Position numbers and translations under genes: made by a program. Shown here piece by piece: positions 19,725 through 28,387 of a DNA stretch of 64,000 nucleotides (within the stretch, counting starts at the first letter, position 1; each line of letters starts with the position of its first letter). This stretch comes from Gallionella sp. (GTDB taxonomy: Bacteria > Pseudomonadota > Gammaproteobacteria > Burkholderiales > Gallionellaceae), in assembly GCA_028707275.1 (NCBI GenBank), contig JAQTUP010000004.1, positions 204,580 to 268,579 of the forward strand, written 5' to 3'. Under the pieces are notes generated by a model. It saw nothing but the letters and a program-made list of their open reading frames with translations, had not been told where the DNA came from and ran no database searches.

Positions 19725-19786
19725 GGATTCTAGTCCTATTTATAATCAATTGGAATCATCCTGCCGTACTGTAGGAATAATCCTGC
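19725..19786 (-). promoter_or_regulatory. Candidate promoter and tandem operator of the surface operon
   Basis: On the minus strand the order is two direct repeats, GCAGGATTATTCC (19774-19786) and GCAGGATGATTCC (19752-19764), 22 bp start to start, then TATAAA (19739-19744), a -10-like box. No good -35 hexamer is present; the expected -35 position falls inside the proximal repeat. A palindrome-like GGACTAGAATCC (19725-19736) lies near the predicted start of transcription. Two-turn spaced direct repeats overlapping -35 are typical of AraC-family activator sites, and an AraC-type response regulator is encoded divergently. Binding by that regulator is inference. Confidence 0.5.
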
Positions 19787-20215
19787 AAAAAATCATTTTT
19801 TTCAGGCCGATGACTCAGGAAAATTCAGTTTACCCGTTAAATATCCACAAGTTATCAGGCATCAAGCTCATACATAAAGTCCTACACCGCACGACGACCG
19901 AATCTACCAGTGACACATGGCAAATTTATAACACGACAGAAAAACCCAAACTTACCAAAACTTACAGCGGGGTAATTACAAATCAACTTCGCCGGGAGCG
20001 GCATTACCGCCTGACGACCGCTGTTTTAATGTCCAGACATTTTTCGATTGCGAAGCGAGAATTCGGCATTTCAAGTTTGCCAACTCCGAAAGCCTCCACC
20101 CGAGCCCCCCCTTGCAGCTTCCTTCTGGCACTGACGCATTATGAAAAAAACCTTCAGGCCGCGCTTTACCAAAGCCGGACCATCCTTTATCAAATCCGGA
20201 TTAGTTGGCATTGCG

Positions 20216-20248
20216 TTGTCAAAATAGTCAAAATGCTTCCTTTGACAA
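20216..20248 (+). promoter_or_regulatory. Inverted/direct repeat just upstream of the AraC-type regulator
   Basis: TTGTCAAA (20216-20223) and TTTGACAA (20241-20248) form an inverted repeat with a 17-nt spacer. Within it GTCAAAAT occurs twice 10 bp apart (20218, 20228). The end lies 7 nt before ATG 20256. It could be an autoregulatory operator or an mRNA hairpin hiding the start; the sequence does not decide between them. Confidence 0.4.
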
Positions 20249-20255
20249 TGACTTG

Positions 20256-21041
20256 ATGCCCCGAATGAAGTACACATCCGCTGACATGTTGCCGCAGATT
20301 TTGCTGGTAGACGATTCGCCCCATGACCTGCGACTGCTTTCCGAGATGCTGCGCGCGAAAGGCTTTCGACTGATCCTCGCCAGCGATGGCCGTCAGGGCT
20401 ATCAGCGCGCGGTAAGTCGCCAGCCGGATCTGATTTTGATGGATGTGGAGATGCCCGACATGGACGGATTTACCGCCTGCCGTCTGCTCAAGACCGATCC
20501 TGCGACGCGCCATATCCCGGTGATTTTCCTCACCGCAAAAAATGCGCCGGAGGAACGCCTGCAAGGATTCCATCTGGGCGGGGTGGATTACGTCTCCAAA
20601 CCTTTTCTGGCGGAAGAAGTCATCGCCCGTATCCGCATCCACCTGAATCATCCGCAGCCCATGTCGCACCAGACCTGGGTGAGCGGCACGGCACGCCGCA
20701 CGGATGAAGTGATTGCCCAGGCTGCGGTACAACTGATTCAAGATCGACTCGAACAGATGCCGCCGCTGCCGGAGCTCGCGCGTATGGTGGGCGCACACGA
20801 GAAAAAACTGTGCGCGATTTTCCACACCCGCTTCGGCATGCCTGTCTCCGCTTTTATCGGAGAGGCGCGCATTCGCGCTGCGCGCAAGCTGCTGGAGGAA
20901 ACTGACATTCCCGTCCAGCAAATTGCCGAGCAGGTGGGGTTCGGCACCGGCGCCGGTTTTGCCACGACGTTCCGCAAACGCATGGGCATGACGCCATCTG
21001 TGTACCGGCAGTCGTGGCAAGATAAGGAGGAAGAAGCATGA
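20256..21041 (+). CDS. Response regulator with AraC-type DNA-binding output domain
   Basis: This 261-aa protein has a CheY-like receiver (residues ~13-135) with acidic pair DD19-20, phospho-acceptor Asp63 (LILMDVEMPDMDG) and Lys115 (DYVSKPF). An AraC/XylS double helix-turn-helix follows at ~165-255 (IRAARKLLEETDIPVQQIAEQVGFGTGAGFATTFRKRMGMTPSVYR). Starts at 20256, 20265 or 20286 are all possible; none has a good ribosome site, and 20286 would still keep the whole receiver. The stop overlaps the start of the kinase gene (ATGA), so the pair is co-translated. It most likely activates the divergent surface operon; the tandem direct repeats at 19752-19786 support this but do not prove it. Confidence 0.9.
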   Translation: MPRMKYTSADMLPQILLVDDSPHDLRLLSEMLRAKGFRLILASDGRQGYQRAVSRQPDLILMDVEMPDMDGFTACRLLKTDPATRHIPVIFLTAKNAPEERLQGFHLGGVDYVSKPFLAEEVIARIRIHLNHPQPMSHQTWVSGTARRTDEVIAQAAVQLIQDRLEQMPPLPELARMVGAHEKKLCAIFHTRFGMPVSAFIGEARIRAARKLLEETDIPVQQIAEQVGFGTGAGFATTFRKRMGMTPSVYRQSWQDKEEEA

Positions 21042-23638
21042 TGCCGCGTTATCTGCTGGCAAGCCTGCTGGCGCTGTTAACGTCAATGGCGGGAGCGGCC
21101 CCCCTGCCCGCAGCCAAAGTGGATATGTCGCCCATCGTCGAATACCTCGAAGATGCCGGGGGCAAGCTGACTTTTGTTGAGGTGAGCGGCGAGGCTGCAT
21201 CCCGCTTCAAGCCGCTGAAGTCAAAGGGTGACATCAATCTGGGCTATTCCAAGTCCACTTTCTGGTTCCGCGTCCCGCTCGCAAAAAACAAAGATGGTGC
21301 CGAGCACCCGCTGCTGGAAGTAAGGTTCTATGAGCTCGGACATGTGGCGTTTTACGCGCCAGGGCTGCCTCCGGTTGTGACGGGCCAGAACTACCCGCTC
21401 AGCAGCCGCGCGTGGCCGCATCGTTTTTACGTGTTTCCGTTAACGCTCACAAAGGCGCCGCGCTACCACTATTTGCAGGTGCGCTCCGACAGTGCGGTGA
21501 CCGTGTCGCTGACATTGTGGGAGCCTGCCGCCTTCGCCGCCGACACGCAACAGACCTATATGCTTCAGGCTTTGTATTTCGGTGCGTTGCTGGCGCTGCT
21601 GCTCTACAACCTGTTTATTTATTTCTCCCTGCGGGAACGCGGCTTCTTGCTCTACAGCCTGTTCGCAGCCTGCATGGGACTGAGCATGCTGACCGGCAAC
21701 GGCTTCGCCCAACAGTTCCTGTGGCCGACGGGGCTCGTCTGGAACGCTCATATCGTCCCTCTGACCAACGCCTTGGGCGCCGCCTCGGCGCTGTACTTTG
21801 CCCAGCATTTTCTGCAAACCCGCACAGTGCTGCCGGGACTTCATCGCGCGATGCACCTGACTGCGGGTTGCGCGCTGCTGGCGGCTTTCGCGCCTTGGCT
21901 GAATATCTCCGCAGGTGCGGCGGGAGTCGTGCTTTCACTATGCCTGATTATTGCGGGCATACAGGTCATCACCGCAGGCATCCGTGCATTGCGCGCCGGT
22001 AACCGGAGCGCGCGCGTATTCCTGCTGGCGTGGGGCGCGCTGTCGCTGGGGGCGATTGTCTCGGGTATGCGCAATTTCGGCCTGCTGCCGACGACGACGC
22101 TGACCGTTTACGCGGTGCAGATCAGCTCGTTCGCCGAAATGCTGCTGCTATCGTTCGCGCTGGCAGAACGCATCCGGCTGGAACGTAACGCGCGCGAGGC
22201 CGCTCAGGCCGATGCTCTAGTCACGCGGCAATCGCTGGTGGAAACACTGCGCGAATCCGAAACACGCCTGGAAAAAGCCATTGCCGACCGTACCATAGAC
22301 CTCAATATGGCGCTGGCAGAAAGCCGCAAAACCAACCAGACGCAAAGCCGTCTGGTGGCATACATCGGCCATGACCTGCGCGCGCCGCTGGCTACCATCA
22401 TCAATTACGTCCGACTGCTCGGCCATCAAAGTGACGAGCAGTCACGCCGCTACCAGTCCACCATCGAGCGCAGCGCCACGCACCAGCTGGAATTAATCGA
22501 TGACCTGGTGGAGTATGCGCGTGGCAAGCTGGAGCATCTGGAACTGGTGCCCGCCCCCGCTTATCTGCACGACTGGCTGAACGATATCGCCAGACAAGCC
22601 GAATTGCTGGCCGTGCAATACGGCAACCGTTTTGAGCTGAAAGTCACCGGCGATATGCCACCCGTGGCCGTGTTCGACCCCAAGCGCCTGCGGCAAATCC
22701 TGATTAACCTGCTGCAAAATGCGGCAAAATTCACCAGCGGCGGACAAATTCGCTTGTGCCTGCACGCCGCACCGAGCGCCGACGGCAAAGTGGACCTGGA
22801 GTTTGCGGTGGAAGACACAGGCCCGGGCATCGCGCAACAGGACAGGGAACGCATCTTTTTGCCCTTCGAGCGCAGCCAGTCCGAGCGGGAAGGCTCCGGG
22901 CTGGGCTTGAGCATCGCCCACAAACTGGTTAACGCCATGGGCAGCAAACTGACGCTGGCCAGCGCGACGGGCAAGGGCAGCCGCTTTGGTTTTACCCTGA
23001 CGGTGGATACCGCCGAAGAAGCCGACGTGCCGCACCCCATGCAGGCGTTTAATTTCCCGGAGCCTTTCGGCGCGGGAAAAACGCTGCTGGTGGCCGACGA
23101 CAATGCAGCCAGCCGGGATTACCTGCGCGAAGTGCTCTCTGCGGCGGATTTTGAAATCGTCTGTGCGCAAGATGGCGCCGAAGCTTTGCGGCTGACAAAA
23201 GAACGCCGTTTTGATGCCGTTCTGGTCGACCAGTTTATGCCCGGCGCGGACGGCTGGGATGTGCTGCGCCGACTCCATGCAGCGAACGACGCGCCGCCGA
23301 TCATCCTGTGCTCGGCCATGCCCGCACAACGACCCGATGACTTCCCACCGGAGCTCGATTTCAATACCTGCCTGCTCAAACCGGTCGGCGCGGACACACT
23401 GCTGCAAACAATGCGACGGCTCTTCGGCAAGGCATTATCCCCCATCCCCGACGCTCTGCTAAATCCGCTGCGCGACATGATCGCCGACGGCTGCATCACC
23501 GAAATCGAAGAATGGGCGAGCGCGCTTAAAAACAATCACCCTGAACACGCCGATTTCGCCGATAGTATCCGGGATGCAGCACAGCGGTGCGACCTGGGCG
23601 CGCTGACTCAACTGCTGAACGGAGTGGCGAGCATCTGA
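21038..23638 (+). CDS. 7TMR-DISM hybrid sensor histidine kinase
   Basis: This is an 866-aa inner-membrane sensor. A signal peptide and a periplasmic 7TMR-DISMED2-type sugar-binding-like domain (residues ~25-165) are followed by seven transmembrane helices (~175-395). A coiled linker leads to HisKA, with the phospho-accepting His near 444 (YIGHDLRAPLATI). The HATPase domain has N-box LINLLQNAAKF, DTGPGI and GSGLGLSIAHKLV. A C-terminal receiver runs from ~685 to 800, with Asp near 730 (VLVDQFMPGADG) and LLKP. 7TMR-DISM kinases often respond to carbohydrates or cell-surface status; the ligand here is unknown. The gene overlaps the AraC-type regulator by 4 nt, which makes that its likely partner. 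Confidence 0.9.
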   Translation: MMPRYLLASLLALLTSMAGAAPLPAAKVDMSPIVEYLEDAGGKLTFVEVSGEAASRFKPLKSKGDINLGYSKSTFWFRVPLAKNKDGAEHPLLEVRFYELGHVAFYAPGLPPVVTGQNYPLSSRAWPHRFYVFPLTLTKAPRYHYLQVRSDSAVTVSLTLWEPAAFAADTQQTYMLQALYFGALLALLLYNLFIYFSLRERGFLLYSLFAACMGLSMLTGNGFAQQFLWPTGLVWNAHIVPLTNALGAASALYFAQHFLQTRTVLPGLHRAMHLTAGCALLAAFAPWLNISAGAAGVVLSLCLIIAGIQVITAGIRALRAGNRSARVFLLAWGALSLGAIVSGMRNFGLLPTTTLTVYAVQISSFAEMLLLSFALAERIRLERNAREAAQADALVTRQSLVETLRESETRLEKAIADRTIDLNMALAESRKTNQTQSRLVAYIGHDLRAPLATIINYVRLLGHQSDEQSRRYQSTIERSATHQLELIDDLVEYARGKLEHLELVPAPAYLHDWLNDIARQAELLAVQYGNRFELKVTGDMPPVAVFDPKRLRQILINLLQNAAKFTSGGQIRLCLHAAPSADGKVDLEFAVEDTGPGIAQQDRERIFLPFERSQSEREGSGLGLSIAHKLVNAMGSKLTLASATGKGSRFGFTLTVDTAEEADVPHPMQAFNFPEPFGAGKTLLVADDNAASRDYLREVLSAADFEIVCAQDGAEALRLTKERRFDAVLVDQFMPGADGWDVLRRLHAANDAPPIILCSAMPAQRPDDFPPELDFNTCLLKPVGADTLLQTMRRLFGKALSPIPDALLNPLRDMIADGCITEIEEWASALKNNHPEHADFADSIRDAAQRCDLGALTQLLNGVASI

Positions 23639-23686
23639 CAGCATGCGTAGTGCATAAGGTTTCCAGCATCAAAGAGAGGCGGAAAA

Positions 23687-24379
23687 TTAACGGACGATCA
23701 GATTAATGCAGAGTTGATAACCCTTCAGACGCAGCGCCGTGATGGCATCCTCGCCGCCGCCTGCCTGAAGGATTTTTTTGCGCAGACGAAAAATTTTGAC
23801 TTCCAGGCGGGCTTTGCTGGACACCTCGATTTCCTGCCCGAGCGCTTCGGCGATCTGCCAGTATTCGAGCTGCCGACCGGGTGCGCGAGCCAGCGCATTG
23901 AGCAGTGTACATTCAGACGGGGTGACACGAACTTCACCGGCAGGTCCCTGAAGATACCTTCGCGCCAAATCCAGCATCAGCGTGTCGTGACTTTGCAAAT
24001 TGACGGGTTTTACGCGGCGCGCCAGCGCGTTGACGGCGGCCAGAAGTTCCAGCGTTTCCACGGGTTTGGACAGATAAATATCCGCTCCGGCATCAAAACC
24101 CAGCACCTTGTCCTGCGACTGACTGAGCGAGGTGACCATGATAATGCCCACCTCAGGATTTGCCCGGCGGATGCGTCTGGCAAGGCTGATGCCATCCTCG
24201 CCCGGCAGATTAATATCCAGGATAAAAATATCGGCGGGCGCCCCCCCTGCCACATCGTCGAGCTCTTCGGCACAGCCAAGGCCTACGACCTGATGTCCGT
24301 AATGGCGCAAGGTCTCGACTGTCACCTGCCGCAACAAGTCGTGATCCTCGACAACGATGATATTTAAAGCGGGAGCCAT
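23687..24379 (-). CDS. OmpR-type response regulator
   Basis: This 230-aa protein has a receiver domain with Glu-Asp 11-12, phospho-acceptor Asp55 (FILDINLPGEDG) and Lys105 (YLSKP). A winged-helix DNA-binding domain follows (VTPSECTLLNALARAPGRQLEYWQIAEAL ... LEVKIFRLRKKI, ALRLKGYQLCI). Its start overlaps the end of the upstream sensor kinase gene by 16 nt, so the two form a pair transcribed kinase first. It converges on the 7TMR-DISM kinase gene, with only 48 nt between the stops and no clear terminator. Targets are unknown. Confidence 0.9.
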   Translation of the reverse strand: MAPALNIIVVEDHDLLRQVTVETLRHYGHQVVGLGCAEELDDVAGGAPADIFILDINLPGEDGISLARRIRRANPEVGIIMVTSLSQSQDKVLGFDAGADIYLSKPVETLELLAAVNALARRVKPVNLQSHDTLMLDLARRYLQGPAGEVRVTPSECTLLNALARAPGRQLEYWQIAEALGQEIEVSSKARLEVKIFRLRKKILQAGGGEDAITALRLKGYQLCINLIVR

Positions 24380-26121
24380 AGTTTGAATTTGACCATCTCG
24401 TCATCGTACAAATAGCTCACCTCGCCGCCCAGCCTGCCCGCCATACTCCTGACAAGATAAAGCCCCAGACCCGAACCTGTCTGGTGGTGCGCGGCGCGGC
24501 TGCGGTAGTATTTTTGAAAAACCTTGTCGGGATCGGGCAGGCCTGCCAGGCCGGGCAAATTCCGGATTTCCAGAGAAACGCCGCCCCCCTGAGGCCTGTC
24601 ATCCGGCATCAGAACAATCTGAACAGGGCTCAGAGGAGGGCTGTATTTGATCGCATTATCGATCAGATTGCTAATGATGCAATGCAGCAACTGGCCATCC
24701 GTTTCGAGCACGGGAGATATTTCCGCATGGATAACCAGTCGTTCGGGCATCATACTACCGGCGCGCAGCTCCTGCAACTTGTCGTGCAAAGGATAGCTGC
24801 TCAAATTGATCGGCTGCTGCCCGGAAAATTTTTCCGCGTACAGGCAGCGTTCTATGACGTTGCTCATGTCATGCACCGCGCGTTCAGCGTGCGCCAACAG
24901 CGGCTGCGCGGGGGGCAAGGAACCCAGCACCATGCGTATCACCGACAGCGGCGTCTTGAGTTCGTGCGCCAGCATATCCATGAACTGGCCTTTTTCAGCC
25001 AGCGCCTGTTCGGCAAGCCCCCAGGCTTGTTGCAGCTTTTCACGAATAATCAGATTCTGCCTCTCGCTGCCCCTCAGTTTTCGGTTGAGTCCGTAAATGT
25101 GCAGTGCGATCAGAACCGAGACGCCGACAAGCAAAAGCATCACCACCAGGGCGCGATACAGCCACGTCAGGTCTTGCGGCTTTGGACCGGGGTCATACAG
25201 AAAACCCGCCAGTGAAAAATTGCGCGGCATCATGCCTATATCCGCGTAAGTGTCGGCTATATCGCGCCAGCGATTCGGATTCATATAGCCTATCTCGATC
25301 AAGTTGGGTTGCAGGAGCGGAATCATCTGATCGGACTCGAAGCGCAGGTATTCACGGCCATGCTGTGTGGAATATTTAGCAAGAATCAGGTCGATAACCT
25401 CGTCCCGGTGCTCCTTTGCGTATTGCCAGCCGCGCAAACTGGCGGCGCGAAAAGCCTTAACCCGTGCAGGATGTTCCTGTAATTCCCGCCCGGAAGTGAA
25501 CAGGTTATCGCCATAAAAATCGATTCCCGCCGAACGAGGGCTGAAGGTCTGATAAGGATAATTGGCCTGCCTGAAATAAAAAGGCTCGTCGGAAATATAG
25601 CCCGCGATCGCCTCGGCCTCGCCTTTCATCAGCCCGTTGGCGTCGAAGCTGTGCGGGATCTGCCGTATTTGATCTGATGAAATACCCTCTTTTTTCAAAT
25701 AGGCCAGCACCTCCGCCGACTGAGGCTCCAACATGATGCGCTTGCCGATCAAATCACGCAGGCTGCGGATCTCCGGCGCCGCGTAAATTTCATAGGGGGA
25801 TTGCTGAAAAATCACCGCCAGCGCCACGACCGGGAGGCCTTGGACACGACTCAAAAGCAAACTGCTGGTCCCTATGCCGTATTGCGCACGACCGTCCAGC
25901 ACCTCGCGGACAGGATCAATTTTTCCGGACGCCTCGACCAGGCTCACATCCAGTCCCACATCGCGGTAATAGCCCTGTTCCTTCGCCGCATAATATCCGG
26001 CAAACTGAAAGGCATGAACCCATTTGAGCTGTAAAACCACCCGATCCAGCGCAAACGATGGTGTCGCGACAAACAACATCGCGACTAACCAAGCCAGCTT
26101 ATAACCAGCTTGCCTCATCAT
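24364..26121 (-). CDS. Sensor histidine kinase with NMT1/THI5-like periplasmic binding domain
   Basis: This 585-aa protein has a signal peptide (MLFVATPSFA). A periplasmic domain of the NMT1/THI5/SsuA substrate-binding family follows (~25-310: VLQLKWVHAFQFAGYYAAKEQGYYRDVGLDV, YGIGTSSLLLSRVQGLPVVALAVIFQ). Then come one transmembrane helix (~322-346), HisKA with His near 385 (LAHELKTPLSVIR) and HATPase (SNLIDNAIKY, GSGLGLYLVRSM). Family members with this fold bind thiamine-pyrimidine precursors, sulfonates or similar small molecules, so a pyrimidine-like or aromatic ligand is plausible. GAGGA 7 nt before the ATG supports the start. It lies 32 nt downstream of pyrC' on the same strand and may be co-transcribed with the pyrimidine genes. 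Confidence 0.88.
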   Translation of the reverse strand: MMRQAGYKLAWLVAMLFVATPSFALDRVVLQLKWVHAFQFAGYYAAKEQGYYRDVGLDVSLVEASGKIDPVREVLDGRAQYGIGTSSLLLSRVQGLPVVALAVIFQQSPYEIYAAPEIRSLRDLIGKRIMLEPQSAEVLAYLKKEGISSDQIRQIPHSFDANGLMKGEAEAIAGYISDEPFYFRQANYPYQTFSPRSAGIDFYGDNLFTSGRELQEHPARVKAFRAASLRGWQYAKEHRDEVIDLILAKYSTQHGREYLRFESDQMIPLLQPNLIEIGYMNPNRWRDIADTYADIGMMPRNFSLAGFLYDPGPKPQDLTWLYRALVVMLLLVGVSVLIALHIYGLNRKLRGSERQNLIIREKLQQAWGLAEQALAEKGQFMDMLAHELKTPLSVIRMVLGSLPPAQPLLAHAERAVHDMSNVIERCLYAEKFSGQQPINLSSYPLHDKLQELRAGSMMPERLVIHAEISPVLETDGQLLHCIISNLIDNAIKYSPPLSPVQIVLMPDDRPQGGGVSLEIRNLPGLAGLPDPDKVFQKYYRSRAAHHQTGSGLGLYLVRSMAGRLGGEVSYLYDDEMVKFKLWLPL

Positions 26122-26153
26122 TCATCAATCCTCCACTCCTCGCTGCGCTCTCC

Positions 26154-27434
26154 TCAGTCCTGCTTTTCATATACAACTTCCCCGTCGACCAGTGTGTAGC
26201 GCACGCGCCCCTGCACTTCCATCCCCATGAACGGCGTGTTCTTGCCCTGGCTTTTCAACGCGGCAGGCGTCACCACCCAGCAAGCGGCCGGATCGAAGAT
26301 ACACAAGTCAGCTGCGGCGCCGACGCTCAGATGTCCGGCATCCAGTCCCAGTATTTGTGCAGGACGCAGCGTGGCGCGAGCCAGAGCATCGGACAAGCTG
26401 ATTTTTTCCTGCGAGGCCCATTTGAGCACCAGTGGCAACAGCAATTCCAGCCCGGTGGCGCCCGACTCGGCTTCGGCAAACGGCAATTGCTTCGCATCCT
26501 CATCCACCGGCGCATGATTGGTGCAGATGGCATCTATCGTGCCGTCCAGCAAGCCGGCACGCAGCGCTGCCCGGTCGCGCAGACTGCGCAGCGGCGGAGT
26601 CAGGCGACAATTCGGGTCGAAATAACCGATGTCCATTTCGGACAAGTGCACGTGATTGATCGACACATCGCAGCTCACCGCCAACCCCTCCCGCTTGGCC
26701 AAACGGATCATCTCCACTCCCGCCGCGCTGGACAGACGACAAATATGCAGCTTCGCGCCGGTCTCTTTCGCCAGCGACAACATGGTCGCCAGCGCGATAG
26801 TCTCGGCACACACGGGAATAGCGGGCAGACCGCAACGCGTCGCCACCTCTCCCTCGTGCGCCACGCCGTCACGAGCTAAAAAACTGTCCTGCGGACGCAA
26901 CCAGACACTGAAGCCGAAGGTGGCCGCATATTGCATCGCGCGATACAGCACGCGGGTGTCGGTGAGCGGCGCATCGGCCTGGCTGAAGGCGACACAGCCG
27001 GCATCGACCAGCTCTGCCATCTCGGTCAACTCCAGCCCCAGGAGCGCCGTGGTCAGGGCCGCGACCGGATACAGCTTCGCCTGATGCAGATTTTTCGCTC
27101 TGTGCTTGAGCATTTCCACCAGGCCTGGCTCATCCAGCGGCGGGTCGGTATCGGGCGGACAGGCAAGGCTGGTCACCCCGCCCGCCACGGCGGCCTCCAT
27201 TTCGGATTCGAGCGTAGCCATATATTCATAGCCCGGCTCTCGCAGGCGTGCGGCCAGCTCGATCAGGCCGGGAGCCACGATCAGTCCCGTGGCATCGATG
27301 ACCTGACGGGGTATAAAACCTTCCGGCGCCACACCGATAGCTACGATGAGTTTTTTGGAGATAAACACATCCAGCATCGCGTCTATGTTGTTTCTCGGAT
27401 CGATCAGGCGACCGTTTTTGATGTGTATATTCAT
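26154..27434 (-). CDS. pyrC': Dihydroorotase-like protein lacking metal ligands (PyrC', non-catalytic ATCase partner)
   Basis: This 426-aa protein of the dihydroorotase/amidohydrolase family has the right length and fold motifs. However, the zinc-binding HxH of active enzymes is replaced: residues 59-68 read [10 protein letters not shown], with Ala61 and Arg63 where His-x-His is expected. The catalytic Asp of the (T)DHAP motif is Asn306 (CTNHAPV). In Pseudomonas an inactive dihydroorotase encoded beside pyrB is needed to assemble aspartate transcarbamoylase, and this gene fits that role. It overlaps the pyrB stop by 4 nt (ATGA). A separate active dihydroorotase must then exist elsewhere in the genome. 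Many annotations would call this simply pyrC. Confidence 0.88.
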   Translation of the reverse strand: MNIHIKNGRLIDPRNNIDAMLDVFISKKLIVAIGVAPEGFIPRQVIDATGLIVAPGLIELAARLREPGYEYMATLESEMEAAVAGGVTSLACPPDTDPPLDEPGLVEMLKHRAKNLHQAKLYPVAALTTALLGLELTEMAELVDAGCVAFSQADAPLTDTRVLYRAMQYAATFGFSVWLRPQDSFLARDGVAHEGEVATRCGLPAIPVCAETIALATMLSLAKETGAKLHICRLSSAAGVEMIRLAKREGLAVSCDVSINHVHLSEMDIGYFDPNCRLTPPLRSLRDRAALRAGLLDGTIDAICTNHAPVDEDAKQLPFAEAESGATGLELLLPLVLKWASQEKISLSDALARATLRPAQILGLDAGHLSVGAAADLCIFDPAACWVVTPAALKSQGKNTPFMGMEVQGRVRYTLVDGEVVYEKQD

Positions 27435-28387
27435 TTACCGCTCCCGGCCAACGTGCTCATCACCGCCATGCGCACGGCGATGCCGAAGGTCACCTGAGAC
27501 AGAATGACCGATTGCGCGCCGTCAGCCACGCCGGATGCAATCTCGATGCCCCGGTTCATCGGCCCCGGATGCATCACAATCGCGTCCGGCTTCGCATAAG
27601 CTAACTTCTCTTCGGTCAGTCCGTAATTTTTGAAGTATTCCTGGCCGGACGGGAGCAGCGCGCCCTGCATGCGCTCATTTTGCAAACGCAGCATCAGCAC
27701 CACATCCACATCCTTCAAACCCTTAGCCATATCGTGATAAACCTGCACACCGAGGTTCTCCACCATGGCAGGCAACAGCGTCTTGGGCGCAATGACACGC
27801 ACCTCCGGCACTCCCAGCGTGGTCAGCGCATGAATCTGCGAACGCGCGACCCTCGAATGCAGCACGTCGCCCACGATGGCGACGCGCAAGTTATGGAATT
27901 CCTTCTTGTAATGCCGGATCGTGAACATGTCCAGCAAGGCCTGGGTCGGGTGCGCATGACGCCCGTCGCCGGCATTGATCACATGGATCTCAGGCGCCAC
28001 ATGCCGGGCGATCAGATGGGCCGCACCACTTTGCGAGTGGCGCACGATGAACATATCGGCATGCATCGCGCACAGGTTATCCACCGTATCGAGCAATGAC
28101 TCTCCCTTGCTGGTCGAAGAGGAGCCTATATTGAGATTGACCACATCTGCGGAGAGCCGCTTTGCGGCAATTTCAAAGGTGGTCCGCGTACGGGTGCTGT
28201 TCTCGAAAAAGATATTGAAGACTGACTTGCCGTGCAGCAGCGGGACTTTTTTGATTTCACGACCTTCGGCAACGTCGAGAAAGGACGCGGCACGGTCCAG
28301 AATGTCGCGCATGATGCGCACGGGCAGCCCCTCGGTGGTCAGCAGATGCTGGAGTTCACCGTCTTTATTGAGTTGCGGATTTTTCAT
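27431..28387 (-). CDS. pyrB: Aspartate carbamoyltransferase catalytic subunit
   Basis: This 318-aa enzyme condenses carbamoyl phosphate with aspartate, the first committed step of pyrimidine synthesis. Carbamoyl-phosphate motifs [13 protein letters not shown] and [13 protein letters not shown] are present, as are [11 protein letters not shown] and [12 protein letters not shown]. The ATG at 28387 is preferred because GAGG lies 7 nt upstream; an ATG at 28405 without such a site would add six residues. Either start overlaps the end of ruvX. The downstream partner is the inactive pyrC', with a 4-nt overlap. No pyrR is present between ruvX and pyrB, although one is common at this position in relatives. 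Confidence 0.95.
   Translation of the reverse strand: MKNPQLNKDGELQHLLTTEGLPVRIMRDILDRAASFLDVAEGREIKKVPLLHGKSVFNIFFENSTRTRTTFEIAAKRLSADVVNLNIGSSSTSKGESLLDTVDNLCAMHADMFIVRHSQSGAAHLIARHVAPEIHVINAGDGRHAHPTQALLDMFTIRHYKKEFHNLRVAIVGDVLHSRVARSQIHALTTLGVPEVRVIAPKTLLPAMVENLGVQVYHDMAKGLKDVDVVLMLRLQNERMQGALLPSGQEYFKNYGLTEEKLAYAKPDAIVMHPGPMNRGIEIASGVADGAQSVILSQVTFGIAVRMAVMSTLAGSGK

Larger units (their letters stand above)
19618..20255. other. AT-rich divergent intergenic region with an uncertain 185-codon open frame
   Basis: This 640-bp stretch is clearly more AT-rich than its surroundings. It separates the surface operon from the regulator genes and carries the operator repeats described separately. 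A plus-strand frame stays open from ATG 19699 to a TGA at 20254-20256, which overlaps the regulator ATG as TGATG. Its 185-residue product has no recognisable domain, no ribosome-binding site and atypical composition. I regard it as probably non-coding, but its length in AT-rich DNA is notable. Confidence 0.3.

Noticed and set aside
20123..20140. Sigma-54 promoter (TGGCAC) upstream of the AraC-type regulator
   Set aside because: The -24-like TGGCAC is present but the required GC at -12 with correct spacing is not.
26154..27434. Functional dihydroorotase
   Set aside because: Both histidines of the metal-binding HxH and the catalytic aspartate are substituted.
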